Positions 1 through 9,091 are shown, counted from the stretch's first letter. The stretch is 64,000 nucleotides of DNA from Salibacter halophilus (GCF_008806325.1 NZ_WACR01000002.1:1-64000); one strand, 5' to 3'. Notes: generated by a model not told the origin, from the sequence alone. Numbers and translations are program-made.

Positions 1-1000
1 ATAAGTTCCACTCGTAATATACGTCTCATCCCCACTCGGAACAGTGTAAGAGCTACAAGCCGTTTCGTTGAGCGTTGCTGATGAAGAGTTGTTGATCGTG
101 AGGTTAATCGTTAAGATACTGTCACAACCATTAGCTGCTTGTAATATATCAGTATAAGTACCCGAAGCAGTATAGGTTTGCCCACCACTAGGGACAGTAT
201 ATGAGCTACAAGATGAAACACTTATTGTATTAGAGGGACTTGATATAGTTAAATTGATGGTTATTATACTATCACAACCTGCTGAGTTTGGTATTGTATC
301 TAAGTAAGTTCCACTAGATGTATATGTCTCATCACCGCTTGGTACAGTGTAAGTATTACAGGTATCAATAGTTATTTGACTAAAAGAATTCAAAATGTTT
401 AGATTAATAGCTAATACACTATCGCATCCAGCAACAGTTGGTATTGTATCCAAATAAGATCCTGAAGAAGTGTATGATTCATCACCACTTGGTACTGTGT
501 ATGAACTACAGGCTGTTTCATTAATAATCTGAAATGCATCCTGATTAATTGATACGTTAATAGTCATTACACTATCACATCCAGAAGCATTCAGAATTGT
601 ATCCATGTAGGTCCCGCTGCTCGTGTAAGTCTCATCACCACTAGGAACAGTGTACGAACCACATGCAGATACGTTAAAGGTACTTGATGTTGGTGATCCA
701 ACAGTTAAATCAATTATGAGGATTATAGCGCATCCATTAGTAGAAGGAATTGTATCGTAATATGTTCCAGAAGAGCTGTAACTTGCAGTACCACTTGGTA
801 CAGTATATGGTGGGTTACATGTTTGAACTGTTAAGTTGCTGTATGTATTATTAATTGTTAAATCAATTGTTATAATGCTATCACAACCGAATGAGTTCAA
901 AACAGTATCAGTGTAGATACCCGTTGATGTGTAAGTAGTATCACCGCTAGGGACTGTATATGCTGCACATTGATTGACAGTTATTGAACTATAACTATTA
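1..1000 (-). repeat. Tandem ~150-bp coding repeat (at least seven copies)
   Basis: Within the preceding gene, each unit of about 150 bp encodes a C-x-x-YTVPSG ... GCDSI module. The units differ from each other at many bases, so this is an old protein-level repeat rather than a recent DNA amplification. The array continues past the left edge of the window, so the total number is unknown. Confidence 0.8.
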
Positions 1001-2202
1001 CAACTTATTTCAAAAACTCTTGCCTGGCCAGCATTAAAACCATTATTGTCATTATAGTATGCTCCGGCTACTAAGCGATTAGAATTTGTTGAAAGATTAA
1101 CAGAAATACCGAACCTATCACCACTACTTTGTGCACTAATTTGATTCCCGAGTAGAGTCCAATTAGCTCCATTCCAATAATAAGCTTTTACATACCCCCC
1201 ATTTGAAGCATTATATGCACCACCAACAATGGTATCCCCACCTTGAGAAATATCACAGGACCAACCATATTTATCATTTGAGCTATTACCCGAAATTAAG
1301 CTACCTTTTGAAACCCATGATGTACCAGACCATTCAAATGACTGAATACAGCCAGCCGCTGAATTATAATAAGTCGCGCCCCCCAATATTGTATTACCAT
1401 CGCTAGAGATAGATACAGATCGACCAAACTGACTACCACTACCTGCTCCCTGAATATCAAAGCCCCTTTGATTCCAGGAGGAGCCATTCCAATCATAAAC
1501 ACTTAAATAGCCAGCGGAAAAACTAATGGCACCAATAACTATTGTATTACCATTATCCGATATTGCTATAGAATTCCCAAAACCATGACCGTTCCCTTTA
1601 AATATGGTCGGTCCCTTTTGAATCCAATTACTTCCATTCCATTCATAAACTGAGGCATAACCATCCTGACTACTATACATTCTTGTACTAATCCCAATGA
1701 CATTTCCCTGTGAGTTTAGTTCTACCTGGCTTAATCTTGAATTTGCAGCTATTCCTTCAATTGAACTACCTAATTGCATCCAGTTATTACCATTCCATTC
1801 ATAAATATCAACCTTCCCAGCTTCATATTTACTATTTGGACTAGCTAAAGGTGAACTTACTGCTATTCGAGTACCTGCATCATTTATCGATACTCTAGCA
1901 CCAAAGTTATCTCCTGCTGATTGACCTAATATATCATTTCCCAATTGGCTCCAGCTATTACCATTAAATTGAAAAACCTCTACTTTTCCTGCATCAATAC
2001 CATTTACATTATCACTCCCTTTACTAGATATCACTACAATATCTCCATTTTTGTTCATTGCTGAACTTGCTCCTAATAGATCTTGAGCATTTGTACCTAA
2101 AACATTATTTCCAACCTGATTCCATATATTTTGGCTATGTATTAGAGATGGAGAAATTAAAATAGATAGAACAATCAATAGTAAATAATGAAATTTCTGC
2201 AT
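1..2202 (-). CDS. Secreted seven-bladed propeller protein with tandem 50-residue modules, 3' end cut by window
   Basis: The frame runs open from the ATG at 2200-2202 to the window edge (734 codons read without a stop), so the C-terminus is missing. Residues 1-24 form a hydrophobic signal peptide ending IHSQ. About residues 27-395 hold seven repeats that start W-x-Q-x-G, continue with a D-x-F-G-x-S-V-x-I-S core and end in YEWNGSxW. This is the FG-GAP-like pattern of a seven-bladed beta-propeller. From about residue 400 come at least seven copies of a roughly 50-residue module with core YTVPSGDETYTSSGTY and GCDSIITINLTI. Such modules are common in Bacteroidota surface proteins that end in a T9SS sorting domain; here that end would lie outside the window. 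Extracellular location is inferred; a binding partner cannot be named. None of the 39 GGTCAGADCC copies lies in this gene. Confidence 0.85.
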   Translation of the reverse strand, partial: MQKFHYLLLIVLSILISPSLIHSQNIWNQVGNNVLGTNAQDLLGASSAMNKNGDIVVISSKGSDNVNGIDAGKVEVFQFNGNSWSQLGNDILGQSAGDNFGARVSINDAGTRIAVSSPLASPNSKYEAGKVDIYEWNGNNWMQLGSSIEGIAANSRLSQVELNSQGNVIGISTRMYSSQDGYASVYEWNGSNWIQKGPTIFKGNGHGFGNSIAISDNGNTIVIGAISFSAGYLSVYDWNGSSWNQRGFDIQGAGSGSQFGRSVSISSDGNTILGGATYYNSAAGCIQSFEWSGTSWVSKGSLISGNSSNDKYGWSCDISQGGDTIVGGAYNASNGGYVKAYYWNGANWTLLGNQISAQSSGDRFGISVNLSTNSNRLVAGAYYNDNNGFNAGQARVFEISCNSYSSITVNQCAAYTVPSGDTTYTSTGIYTDTVLNSFGCDSIITIDLTINNTYSNLTVQTCNPPYTVPSGTASYSSSGTYYDTIPSTNGCAIILIIDLTVGSPTSSTFNVSACGSYTVPSGDETYTSSGTYMDTILNASGCDSVMTINVSINQDAFQIINETACSSYTVPSGDESYTSSGSYLDTIPTVAGCDSVLAINLNILNSFSQITIDTCNTYTVPSGDETYTSSGTYLDTIPNSAGCDSIITINLTISSPSNTISVSSCSSYTVPSGGQTYTASGTYTDILQAANGCDSILTINLTINNSSSATLNETACSSYTVPSGDETYITSGTY

Positions 2203-2340
2203 AGTGTTTACAAGTTAATCAGTTGACTATTTTCCATAATAAAAGGCGAATATATTTTTAATCCTTCTAACTTTCAAGTTTTTATCACGTTAATATCTTC
2301 AACTTTCAAAGTTTGACTTAGTGAGGTAAATAATTAATTA

Positions 2341-2348
2341 TACCTTCG
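2341..2348 (+). promoter_or_regulatory. Candidate -7 element for the FKBP gene
   Basis: TACCTTCG matches the Bacteroidota -7 consensus TAnnTTTG at all but one position and lies 55 bases before the ATG at 2404. A TTG at 2313-2315 is 25 bases upstream, longer than the usual spacing, so the -33 part is doubtful. The element sits in the divergent gap 2203-2403 between the propeller gene and the FKBP gene. Confidence 0.35.
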
Positions 2349-2403
2349 CGTCAATTCATTTAGTAAATTGAAAATCAATTTTATAATCTGATAATATCAC
2401 TTT

Positions 2404-2832
2404 ATGAGTAAAGTAAAAAACAACGACACTGTAAAAGTGCATTACACTGGTAAGCTTACATCTGGAGAAGTATTCGATAGCTCTAAAGACAGAGAGCCTC
2501 TAGAGATAACCGTTGGTCAGGGACAACTTATTCCTGGTTTTGAGAACGGTCTTATCGATATGGAAGTAAACGAAAAGAAAACACTCAATATACCTTCAAG
2601 CGAAGCTTATGGAGACGTTCGTAACGAACTCGTTCAGGATGTTCCAAAATCTCAGCTTCCTGAAGAAATAAAACCTGAAGTTGGAATGCCATTGGTATCT
2701 AAAACTCCTCAGGGACAAGAAATTCAACTAGTTGTTACTGAAGTTAAAGACGACTCAATCACTGTTGATGCTAATCACCCACTTGCTGGAAAAGACTTAG
2801 TATTTGACATTGAGTTAGTTGAAATTAAATAA
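2404..2832 (+). CDS. FKBP-type peptidyl-prolyl cis-trans isomerase, SlyD-like
   Basis: A 142-residue protein with the FKBP core at both ends: VKVHYTGKLTSGEVFDSS and the flap region GQLIPGFENGL at the front, and the closing strand DLVFDIELVEI at the end. The middle, about residues 70-125, is the insert-in-flap chaperone domain of the SlyD family, including ANHPLAGKDL, which is close to the SlyD signature NHPLAGK. There is no signal peptide, so it acts in the cytoplasm, catalysing proline isomerisation and holding unfolded chains. The histidine-rich, metal-binding tail of Escherichia coli SlyD is absent. It stands alone, with its own terminator directly downstream. The family assignment is firm; the substrates are unknown. 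Confidence 0.93.
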   Translation: MSKVKNNDTVKVHYTGKLTSGEVFDSSKDREPLEITVGQGQLIPGFENGLIDMEVNEKKTLNIPSSEAYGDVRNELVQDVPKSQLPEEIKPEVGMPLVSKTPQGQEIQLVVTEVKDDSITVDANHPLAGKDLVFDIELVEIK

Positions 2833-2856
2833 AATTATACTGTTTCAAGTATTTTT

Positions 2857-2885
2857 AAAGCAACCTCGCGAGGTTGCTTTTTTTA
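2857..2885 (+). terminator. Intrinsic terminator after the FKBP gene
   Basis: A perfect 24-base palindrome, AAAGCAACCTCG paired with CGAGGTTGCTTT, runs into a T tract at 2878-2884. It begins 24 bases after the stop codon of the FKBP gene. Confidence 0.9.
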
Positions 2886-2934
2886 TGTCAAAACTTTTGT
2901 AATTTAACATCGTTCGAATAGAAAAATTAAAATA

Positions 2935-3885
2935 ATGAAGACACTCAACTTTGATAATGGAGATAAAATGCCCGCTATAGGGCTGGGAACATGGAAGTCA
3001 GCACCAGGAGATGTTGAAAAAGCGGTGTATCACGCTATCAAAAAAGGATACAGACATATAGACTGTGCTGCAATCTATGGCAACGAAAAGGAAGTAGGTA
3101 ACGCTTTGGTCAGAGCCATCGATGAAAATATCGTATCTAGAGAGGATTTATGGATTACGAGCAAACTATGGAACACAGCTCACCTCAAAGATGACGTAAA
3201 GCCTGCTCTTCAAAAAACACTTGATGATCTTCAGTTAGATTATCTCGATCTTTATCTTATTCACTGGCCTGTAGCACTAAAACCTGATTGTAACTTCCCT
3301 AAAGAACCAGAAGATTTTCTGTCTCCTGATCAGGCACCACACCACGAAACATTCAACACTATGCTACACCTCAAAAAAGAAGGCCTGATCAAGCATGCAG
3401 GAGTTTCGAATTTTAACATTCAGAACCTAAAGGATCTGATCGAAAAAACGAATGAAAAACCTGAAATGAACCAGGTAGAGCTCCACCCCTACTTACAACA
3501 AAAAGAATTGCATAATTTCTGTTTGGAAAATGGAATTCATCTAACAGCTTACAGTCCGCTAGGGTCAATGGACAGGAGTGATAAAATGAAAAAAGATGAT
3601 GAGCCGGTACTATTACAGAATGACCTTATCAATAAGATAGCTAAATCAAAGAATGCTACATCTGCACAAATTCTCATTGCCTGGTCAGCTCAAAGAGGAA
3701 ATGCTGTTATTCCAAAATCGGTAACACCTTCCCGAATTGAGGAAAACATTAAAGCACAGGACATTCAACTAACCGATTCTCAAATGGAAGAAATTGAAAA
3801 AATCGACAGAGGTTACAGGTTCGTTGACGGCAGCTTTTGGGCGATGGATGGAAGTCCATATACAATGGAGTATCTTTGGGGGTAA
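2935..3885 (+). CDS. Aldo/keto reductase
   Basis: A 316-residue cytoplasmic (alpha/beta)8-barrel oxidoreductase that would use NADPH to reduce aldehydes or ketones. The catalytic tetrad falls at exactly the aldose reductase positions: D43 (HIDCAA), Y48 (IYGNE), K77 (ITSKLW) and H110 (LIHWPV). The opening MPAIGLGTWKS and the cofactor-binding end IPKSVTPSRIEEN, about residues 265-278, are also typical. The length is normal for the family. It is flanked by a terminator upstream and a secreted-protein gene downstream, so context gives no clue to the substrate. A copy of the dispersed GGTCAGADCC motif lies at 3108-3117, encoding V-R-A. Confidence 0.93.
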   Translation: MKTLNFDNGDKMPAIGLGTWKSAPGDVEKAVYHAIKKGYRHIDCAAIYGNEKEVGNALVRAIDENIVSREDLWITSKLWNTAHLKDDVKPALQKTLDDLQLDYLDLYLIHWPVALKPDCNFPKEPEDFLSPDQAPHHETFNTMLHLKKEGLIKHAGVSNFNIQNLKDLIEKTNEKPEMNQVELHPYLQQKELHNFCLENGIHLTAYSPLGSMDRSDKMKKDDEPVLLQNDLINKIAKSKNATSAQILIAWSAQRGNAVIPKSVTPSRIEENIKAQDIQLTDSQMEEIEKIDRGYRFVDGSFWAMDGSPYTMEYLWG

Positions 3886-3953
3886 TGAGTCATTTGACTT
3901 ATATCACAACTACTTGGCATTGGGTTTGCTGAAAATTTTGAAAACTAACTTCC

Positions 3954-5909
3954 ATGAAAACTTCAAAGTACTTTATTGTTTTATCATTATTAATTTATTT
4001 AATCCCGATAAATATATATTCCCAATCAGTCCAATTTATCGATGATATTCCTACTTCTAAAAAGACTGTTGAGTTAGTAAAGCTTAAAGGTGATACAGTA
4101 TTCTGTCAGGGAAATTTCAATCAATTATATGATGTAGTTCAATCATCACAGGGTAAAGTTTCATTATCTCCTTTAATGAGCACAGGTGATTTTTATATGG
4201 TAGACTTACTTTCAAAACAAGCGCAAGGGTTTAACTTAAATATTGCTGGCAGTGTTTGGGATTTTGAAGTCAATGATAGTTTAATTTTTATAGGCGGGGC
4301 TATAGCAGAGGTGAACCGAATTAGTCACAGGAACTTTGCTCTGTATAATTACATAACCGACTCTTTGATTACTGATATACCACAATTTAATGGAATTGTT
4401 TTTGACCTGGAATTAAAAGGAGACTCCCTTTTCATGTCTGGTTCATTTACAGGCGGACCACAACACAACGTTAAGAGTTTAGCTATTTGGGACTTTTCAA
4501 ATGATACGTTAATAGAGCCATTTAACCTTCATAAATACGGAGAGCTAGATTGTGATGAAAACCATTGCATTTTGAGTGGTCAAATATACAATGCTAATGG
4601 TACTCAATTTGATGATTATTTCTTTTTTAATCAACGTACTACTCAAATTGAACAAGGATTAACTGATACTTTTCAATATGAGTATCCCTATAAAACTCGA
4701 TACTTAAATGATCCAAGGGCACTTATTCAATTTGAGAAAGGTGAAGATGACTTATGGCCATACATTAAGATTGATTACTCTGACAATCAGCTGAACCATA
4801 GTCGAAAATTATTATTAACACACAATGATTGTGATAATTGTTGGGGAATTAAGGAGGTTGTGTCAAACGATAAAGTTGGATTGGCTGTTGGGGCTTTTAA
4901 TAAAATAGGCCCTTTTTATTCTCAAAACAACTACGATTTCGATAATAAGAACTTTGGAAACATGGTTCTTTTTTACCACGACTCAGGTTATGTGAAGCTC
5001 AGGAAACAAATAAGACCAATTGCTTTTACTGATTCTCGATCAGCAGACATAAATGATAAATATGCTGCTATTGGTAGCTATGTTAGTTATAATCAGTTTG
5101 ACCCTTCCAATGAATATGATTTTGCCAGAGCATTAGAAGTTTACAAGATAGATAACTTGCGTCCTTCATTGATAGGTCCACTGAATCGAACAATCTGCAG
5201 AAATGATAGTAACATTCAGGTTAATTTTAAACTAACCGGATCTGACCAATATTCAATCTCAGTTTCTTCTGATGATTCAATGGCTATTCATAATAATGAC
5301 TATCAACTAAACTCGAGTTCAAGCGATATATATACACTTAATGTGAATGCATTTGACAGCGCTAAAACCGTTCGCTTTAAGTTTGAAATACAGTATGGGC
5401 AGGGACAAACTTACAACCGCTTTTTTGAAGTTAAAGTGAAAGAAATACCGCAAACACCTACTCTATCTTTTACTAACGATACTCTATTCAGCAGTACAGA
5501 CTCACTCCAACATATTTGGTACACTCAAAACGGTGAATTTACCGGCTATGATCTCCCTTTTATCTATCATCCTGATGATAATTACACTTTTAAAGTGAGA
5601 TCAATTGGAGAAAACGGTTGTTTGTCAAATTTCTCGAATAGTGTATTTGTTTCTGGTAGAGAGAACATTGAGAAGAAAAATGCCGTAAATATATTCCCGA
5701 ATCCCAATGACGGTAATTTTTCAATTGAAAATAATGCAGATGTTGATATCATTAATGTTTATGATGCTACAGGCAAAACAGTTTATTCTCAAAAGATCAA
5801 CAGTAAAAGACAAAAGATCAGTACAAATCTATCGCCCGGAATTTATTTCTTAGTGTCAAAGAGCGCTAATAATTCAACCAATAAATCAAAATTGATCATT
5901 ACTGAATGA
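3954..5909 (+). CDS. Secreted protein with T9SS type A sorting domain
   Basis: A 651-residue protein. The signal peptide is residues 1-23, ending NIYSQ. The middle, about residues 30-400, has phrases such as GDTVFCQGNF and DSLFMSGSFTGG that recur with spacing like a beta-propeller of secreted Bacteroidota proteins. After about residue 420 it turns into Ig-like beta-sandwich sequence. The last 80 residues are a classic type A sorting domain: VNIFPNPNDGNFSIEN, then IINVYDATGKTVYS, ending GIYFLVS...KLIITE. That domain routes the protein through the T9SS and is usually removed or replaced by a lipopolysaccharide anchor. The 3' end overlaps the convergent gene by 11 bases. No enzymatic motif is visible. 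An upstream-overlapping frame at 3794 is a shadow. Confidence 0.88.
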   Translation: MKTSKYFIVLSLLIYLIPINIYSQSVQFIDDIPTSKKTVELVKLKGDTVFCQGNFNQLYDVVQSSQGKVSLSPLMSTGDFYMVDLLSKQAQGFNLNIAGSVWDFEVNDSLIFIGGAIAEVNRISHRNFALYNYITDSLITDIPQFNGIVFDLELKGDSLFMSGSFTGGPQHNVKSLAIWDFSNDTLIEPFNLHKYGELDCDENHCILSGQIYNANGTQFDDYFFFNQRTTQIEQGLTDTFQYEYPYKTRYLNDPRALIQFEKGEDDLWPYIKIDYSDNQLNHSRKLLLTHNDCDNCWGIKEVVSNDKVGLAVGAFNKIGPFYSQNNYDFDNKNFGNMVLFYHDSGYVKLRKQIRPIAFTDSRSADINDKYAAIGSYVSYNQFDPSNEYDFARALEVYKIDNLRPSLIGPLNRTICRNDSNIQVNFKLTGSDQYSISVSSDDSMAIHNNDYQLNSSSSDIYTLNVNAFDSAKTVRFKFEIQYGQGQTYNRFFEVKVKEIPQTPTLSFTNDTLFSSTDSLQHIWYTQNGEFTGYDLPFIYHPDDNYTFKVRSIGENGCLSNFSNSVFVSGRENIEKKNAVNIFPNPNDGNFSIENNADVDIINVYDATGKTVYSQKINSKRQKISTNLSPGIYFLVSKSANNSTNKSKLIITE

Positions 5910-7314
5910 TGAGCTTTTTTGATTGAAAACTCTGCTCTAACTCAGATTTGATTTGAACGATATAAACACCACTGTTCAATCCAGAAATATCAACTGTTTC
6001 CTGGTCGCTGATGTCAATAGATTTGATCAATTGCCCCTTCATGTTTTGTATTCGCATTTCAGCTTTTCTTGAATCAGAACTTAAAGAGATTCGAAAATGA
6101 TTATCAGCTGGATTTGGGAACATCTCAAATGAGGTTGCTTTTCGATTTTCTAAACGATCAGAACCAAGTGCAACAGATAGCGATTCACTCTTTTTATACT
6201 TAGCCATGTACATTTTGCCATCTCGCCTTCCCGAGATGATATACCCATCATCGACTAACTCTACATTTTTCAACCTAAAAGAATGGAAACTTAAAAACTC
6301 TTTAGTCCATAACTGCTGTACGTAGAGATCGTAAATACTCCATATTGCTGTATCTCCTCTATTCATGTAAAAGTGAAGCCGATCATTAATCCATTCGTAT
6401 TGGTGAATTGATGTTTCTTTATCAAAAAATATACTGACTGAATCAATTTCCTGAGAAACATAGTCATAATTCCCCATTACAAAAGCGCTATCGTATCTAT
6501 TAGTATATGGGTAGTAGTCAATTAAGCTCTCATACCAGAAAGCTGTACCATTTTCTTTCATTCTGGCATCACCTCTCCACAAGTAAGTTACAGACTTATT
6601 TAATTCATGTACTTGTGATATATCTGATACTCCTCCTGAGTTTCTGGATATAACAAAAAGCGAATCTTTCTCAGTAGTATCATTATAAGTCCCGGCCTGA
6701 TAAATAAACAGTGAATCATTTCGTTCCATGATGAAGTCGACATCAACTCCATCAATCAAATGATAAAACCATGCAGATGTATTACCTGAAATTAAATCAT
6801 GCTCTAATCGGTTAATTCTGTCTCTATACCATTGTTTTTGAAAGGACTGGTATTTTGCAAACGCTGTTTTCTTAAATTCAAAATCTCTACTTCTACTGGT
6901 TTCAGCATCATTGACAATTTTCCCTGTGTACTTATTAAAATATAAATGATGGTGACCATCCTCATGATTTCCATCAAGCAATAGCTGAAGGTAAATGTTA
7001 TCTGCGTTTTCAGATATTTTGAATTGTCTAAAATATGCATCAGAACTGTAATAACTTCCAAGTTGTGTAGCGTGACAATATCCTTTTGTGGTACTCCAAA
7101 TCTCATTCCTGGAAGAATCGAGTTTTATCACTCTAAAATTCCGAGCGCAACCATCATAAAAGCCAACCAAATAATATGATCCTGAAACAGAGTCATACGT
7201 TACTTCTTCAATTACTCCATCATCGAGGTATTCCTCCCATTCGGCACTTTGGATCTGACCATTAGAAATATATGTTATAGCTGAACTGAGTAAAAGTATT
7301 AGCAGTCTTTTCAT
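5899..7314 (-). CDS. Secreted protein with T9SS type A sorting domain
   Basis: A 471-residue protein. The signal peptide is residues 1-19, ending YISNGQ. The body is rich in aspartate, tyrosine and serine, with repeated short beta strands (for example DDGVIEEVTYDSVSGSYYLVGFYDG) that suggest a propeller-like fold. The C-terminus, about residues 392-471, is a type A sorting domain: FEMFPNPADNHFRIS, MRIQNMKGQLIKSI, SGVYIVQIK, ending KKLIIQ. It lies tail to tail with the preceding secreted protein and shares 11 bases with it. The two resemble each other in plan but are not obvious duplicates. Function is unknown beyond secretion. Confidence 0.87.
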   Translation of the reverse strand: MKRLLILLLSSAITYISNGQIQSAEWEEYLDDGVIEEVTYDSVSGSYYLVGFYDGCARNFRVIKLDSSRNEIWSTTKGYCHATQLGSYYSSDAYFRQFKISENADNIYLQLLLDGNHEDGHHHLYFNKYTGKIVNDAETSRSRDFEFKKTAFAKYQSFQKQWYRDRINRLEHDLISGNTSAWFYHLIDGVDVDFIMERNDSLFIYQAGTYNDTTEKDSLFVISRNSGGVSDISQVHELNKSVTYLWRGDARMKENGTAFWYESLIDYYPYTNRYDSAFVMGNYDYVSQEIDSVSIFFDKETSIHQYEWINDRLHFYMNRGDTAIWSIYDLYVQQLWTKEFLSFHSFRLKNVELVDDGYIISGRRDGKMYMAKYKKSESLSVALGSDRLENRKATSFEMFPNPADNHFRISLSSDSRKAEMRIQNMKGQLIKSIDISDQETVDISGLNSGVYIVQIKSELEQSFQSKKLIIQ

Positions 7315-7430
7315 GTAACAGATTGTTTAAGTGTTGATATTTCACATAAATTTACAAAAATTCATACCATAAACTTGTTTAGCTCAACACAATCTCCTAT
7401 AATCTGTTAGATTAACAAATAAAAAAACAA

Positions 7431-7619
7431 ATGGAAAAAAACGAATTCAAAACGCTTAATGATCTTTTCAGTTCAATTGCAACAACAATTGAAAACAATA
7501 AAAAAGTCGATTACAATTTTGAAAATCTGGAAGTTGAAATACCCAGTGAAGTTGACAATGAAAAGTCAACAACCTGGAAGTTTAATGGTAAAGTGAGTAT
7601 TGAATCTGCAGACAAGTAA
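7431..7619 (+). CDS. Small acidic hypothetical protein
   Basis: A 62-residue protein I do not recognise. It is acidic, lacks cysteine and signal peptide, and contains FSSIATTIENNKKVDYNFE and a strand-like end WKFNGKVSIES. It has a good start, with an A-rich leader before the ATG at 7431, and is followed after four bases by the next gene, so it is probably the first of a three-gene operon with the two downstream small genes. It could be a small binding or adaptor protein, but nothing in the sequence decides that. Confidence 0.6.
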   Translation: MEKNEFKTLNDLFSSIATTIENNKKVDYNFENLEVEIPSEVDNEKSTTWKFNGKVSIESADK

Positions 7620-7623
7620 AAAT

Positions 7624-7953
7624 ATGGCAAGTTTTATAATAGATCCCAGTGACTTATACATTGATCACACATTTGGTAAAATTGAATTTGTATCAAGACC
7701 GCATTTCGTTGAATGTTTTATTTCTGACGAGAGAATATTAGAGGATTTTATCAGTCATATACCAGTTAGTAAACACATTGAGTATCTAGAACTCCTCAAG
7801 CACTTTGAACAGGAAATACGTTTTAAAGTGGCTGGTAGCAACTATATCACTATCAAAAAAGGTGAAGTTGTTGAGATAAAAACCTCAAAATTAATTCCAC
7901 TTCTTTTAAAATCCGGTGCTGATAAATTATCAGAATACTTACAAGATGATTGA
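7624..7953 (+). CDS. Hypothetical protein, 109 residues
   Basis: I chose the ATG at 7624 (MASFIIDPSDLY) over an in-frame TTG at 7600 because it follows the stop of the upstream gene by four bases. The protein is cytoplasmic, of mixed alpha/beta character, and has no motif I recognise. Residues 20-60 include EFVSRPHFVECFISDERILEDF; the tail KLIPLLLKSGADKLSEYLQDD looks helical. Its stop overlaps the start of the zinc-ribbon gene by eight bases, implying translational coupling. Confidence 0.65.
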   Translation: MASFIIDPSDLYIDHTFGKIEFVSRPHFVECFISDERILEDFISHIPVSKHIEYLELLKHFEQEIRFKVAGSNYITIKKGEVVEIKTSKLIPLLLKSGADKLSEYLQDD

Positions 7954-8128
7954 GCATGAGTTTACATGTCCTTATTGTCTTACTGATGTCAGTATTTTGA
8001 TAGATGCCGGAGCATCAAATCAAAATTTTATTGAAGATTGTGAGAGATGTTGCAATCCCATAGAGTTTGATGTGACAATTGTGGGAAATCAAGTAGTTGA
8101 GTTTAATTACCAACCTATAGGCCAATAA
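7946..8128 (+). CDS. CPXCG-motif cysteine-rich protein (zinc-ribbon type)
   Basis: A 60-residue protein starting at ATG 7946 (MIEHEFTCPYC). Four cysteines form two pairs, CPYC at residues 8-11 and CERC about 25 residues later, as in the Cys_rich_CPXG family (PF14255), where they are thought to bind zinc. The rest is a short beta structure, FDVTIVGNQVVEFNYQP. The role of the family is not known. It overlaps the upstream gene by eight bases. The convergent DUF721 gene ends only one base away, leaving no room for a terminator. Confidence 0.82.
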   Translation: MIEHEFTCPYCLTDVSILIDAGASNQNFIEDCERCCNPIEFDVTIVGNQVVEFNYQPIGQ

Positions 8129-8129
8129 T

Positions 8130-8423
8130 TTATTTAAGAACGATTTCTTTTACCACTTCTTTTGAAAAGTGGTTGTTGATCGATTCTACGAGTTTTGATT
8201 TTGCCATGCTCAGTTCATTTTTGATGATTGAACTGTCTATTCGCAAAATCAAGACTTGTTTTTGAAGAAACATACTAGTAGTGTGTTTGGCTATACTGGG
8301 ACCAACGATATTTGACCACTCTTTTTTCAGATCCATAGCCGACAATTTGTCTTTCATCTTCAAAGACTCTAAGTATCGGTCAATTACTTCTTTGAGTGAC
8401 TCCTGGTTGCTCTCTTTCTTCAT
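8130..8423 (-). CDS. DUF721 protein, DciA-like
   Basis: A 97-residue protein when started at ATG 8423 (MKKESNQES). This start overlaps the stop of the upstream lipoprotein gene in an ATGA arrangement, so I prefer it to an in-frame non-ATG start at 8474. It shows the DUF721 pattern: an N-terminal helix ending VIDRYLESLKMKDKL, then EWSNIVGPSIAKHT, then VLILRIDSSIIKNELSMAKSKLVESIN. DUF721 includes DciA, which helps load the replicative helicase and often has a KH-like nucleic-acid-binding fold. Being the last gene of a unit headed by recF supports a link to replication or repair. The specific role is inferred. Confidence 0.82.
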   Translation of the reverse strand: MKKESNQESLKEVIDRYLESLKMKDKLSAMDLKKEWSNIVGPSIAKHTTSMFLQKQVLILRIDSSIIKNELSMAKSKLVESINNHFSKEVVKEIVLK

Positions 8424-9091
8424 TCTACTAAAGTCCAATAAATTTCTAACCTGAGTGATAGTGGAATTTCCCAAATTTGAGGATTCTCCATATCCCCCAG
8501 CGCATCTGTACTCCTCAACGCTTCTATCTCTAAGTCGTTGATTCCTGGTGATCTGTTGAAATCGTATAAACGAACATCATCACCTATCGATAAATCATTG
8601 TAAACAGCACTATCAAATTTGAAAACGAAAGGCTCAGCCTCTGAGGCATTTCTTGGGGCGTTAAAAATTGTATCAGTGCTCACAAAAGAGCCAAATGTAC
8701 AATACACATCAGGCCGGGTTTGGTCGTTATCCTTTTCTTCTACACCGTTCAATATCAATTGCGTTACAACGATAGAGTCAATGCGTTTATAGCCCACTTC
8801 CACGAGTTTCCTAGCCTCATCAGTCTTGCGACCATCATCACTGTAGCCGGTCAACTTTACTTCGTAAGTGCCGGTACGTTCAAAAATATGCTGAACATTA
8901 TCTCCTCTTGCTCCAATCGAATCATTTCCAAACTCCCAAAAAAAGACTTCGCCTTCACCACAGGTTCTGAACTTAGCTTCAATATTTTTGTAATATCTGT
9001 CAGATCCCTCAATGCAAGCATCCGGCTTATCGGTGCAACTCGAAACGATTACCGAAAGTAGAATTGATATATAAAATGCTGTTTTCTTCAT
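8420..9091 (-). CDS. PKD-domain lipoprotein
   Basis: A 223-residue protein. The signal peptide ends in a lipobox, VIVSSC, with the lipidated cysteine at residue 19, so it is a predicted lipoprotein. About residues 30-100 form a PKD-like domain: EVFFWEFGNDSIG, VQHIFERTGTYEVKLTGYSDDG. The C-terminal half has no family I recognise; it ends WEIPLSLRLEIYWTLVE, like a C2-type beta-sandwich. It lies two bases after the PEGA gene and overlaps the DUF721 gene by four. Which envelope face it occupies cannot be told, though serine at +2 is absent (SSC-TDK). Confidence 0.78.
   Translation of the reverse strand: MKKTAFYISILLSVIVSSCTDKPDACIEGSDRYYKNIEAKFRTCGEGEVFFWEFGNDSIGARGDNVQHIFERTGTYEVKLTGYSDDGRKTDEARKLVEVGYKRIDSIVVTQLILNGVEEKDNDQTRPDVYCTFGSFVSTDTIFNAPRNASEAEPFVFKFDSAVYNDLSIGDDVRLYDFNRSPGINDLEIEALRSTDALGDMENPQIWEIPLSLRLEIYWTLVE

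Noticed and set aside
3794-4045. 83-codon plus-strand frame spanning the end of the aldo/keto reductase
   Set aside because: It overlaps two well-supported genes in another frame and resembles nothing.
5238-5247. Similarity of TCTGACC to the Neisseria uptake core (GTCTGAA)
   Set aside because: The shared bases are few, and the lineages are distant; I treat the analogy as functional at most, not as homology.
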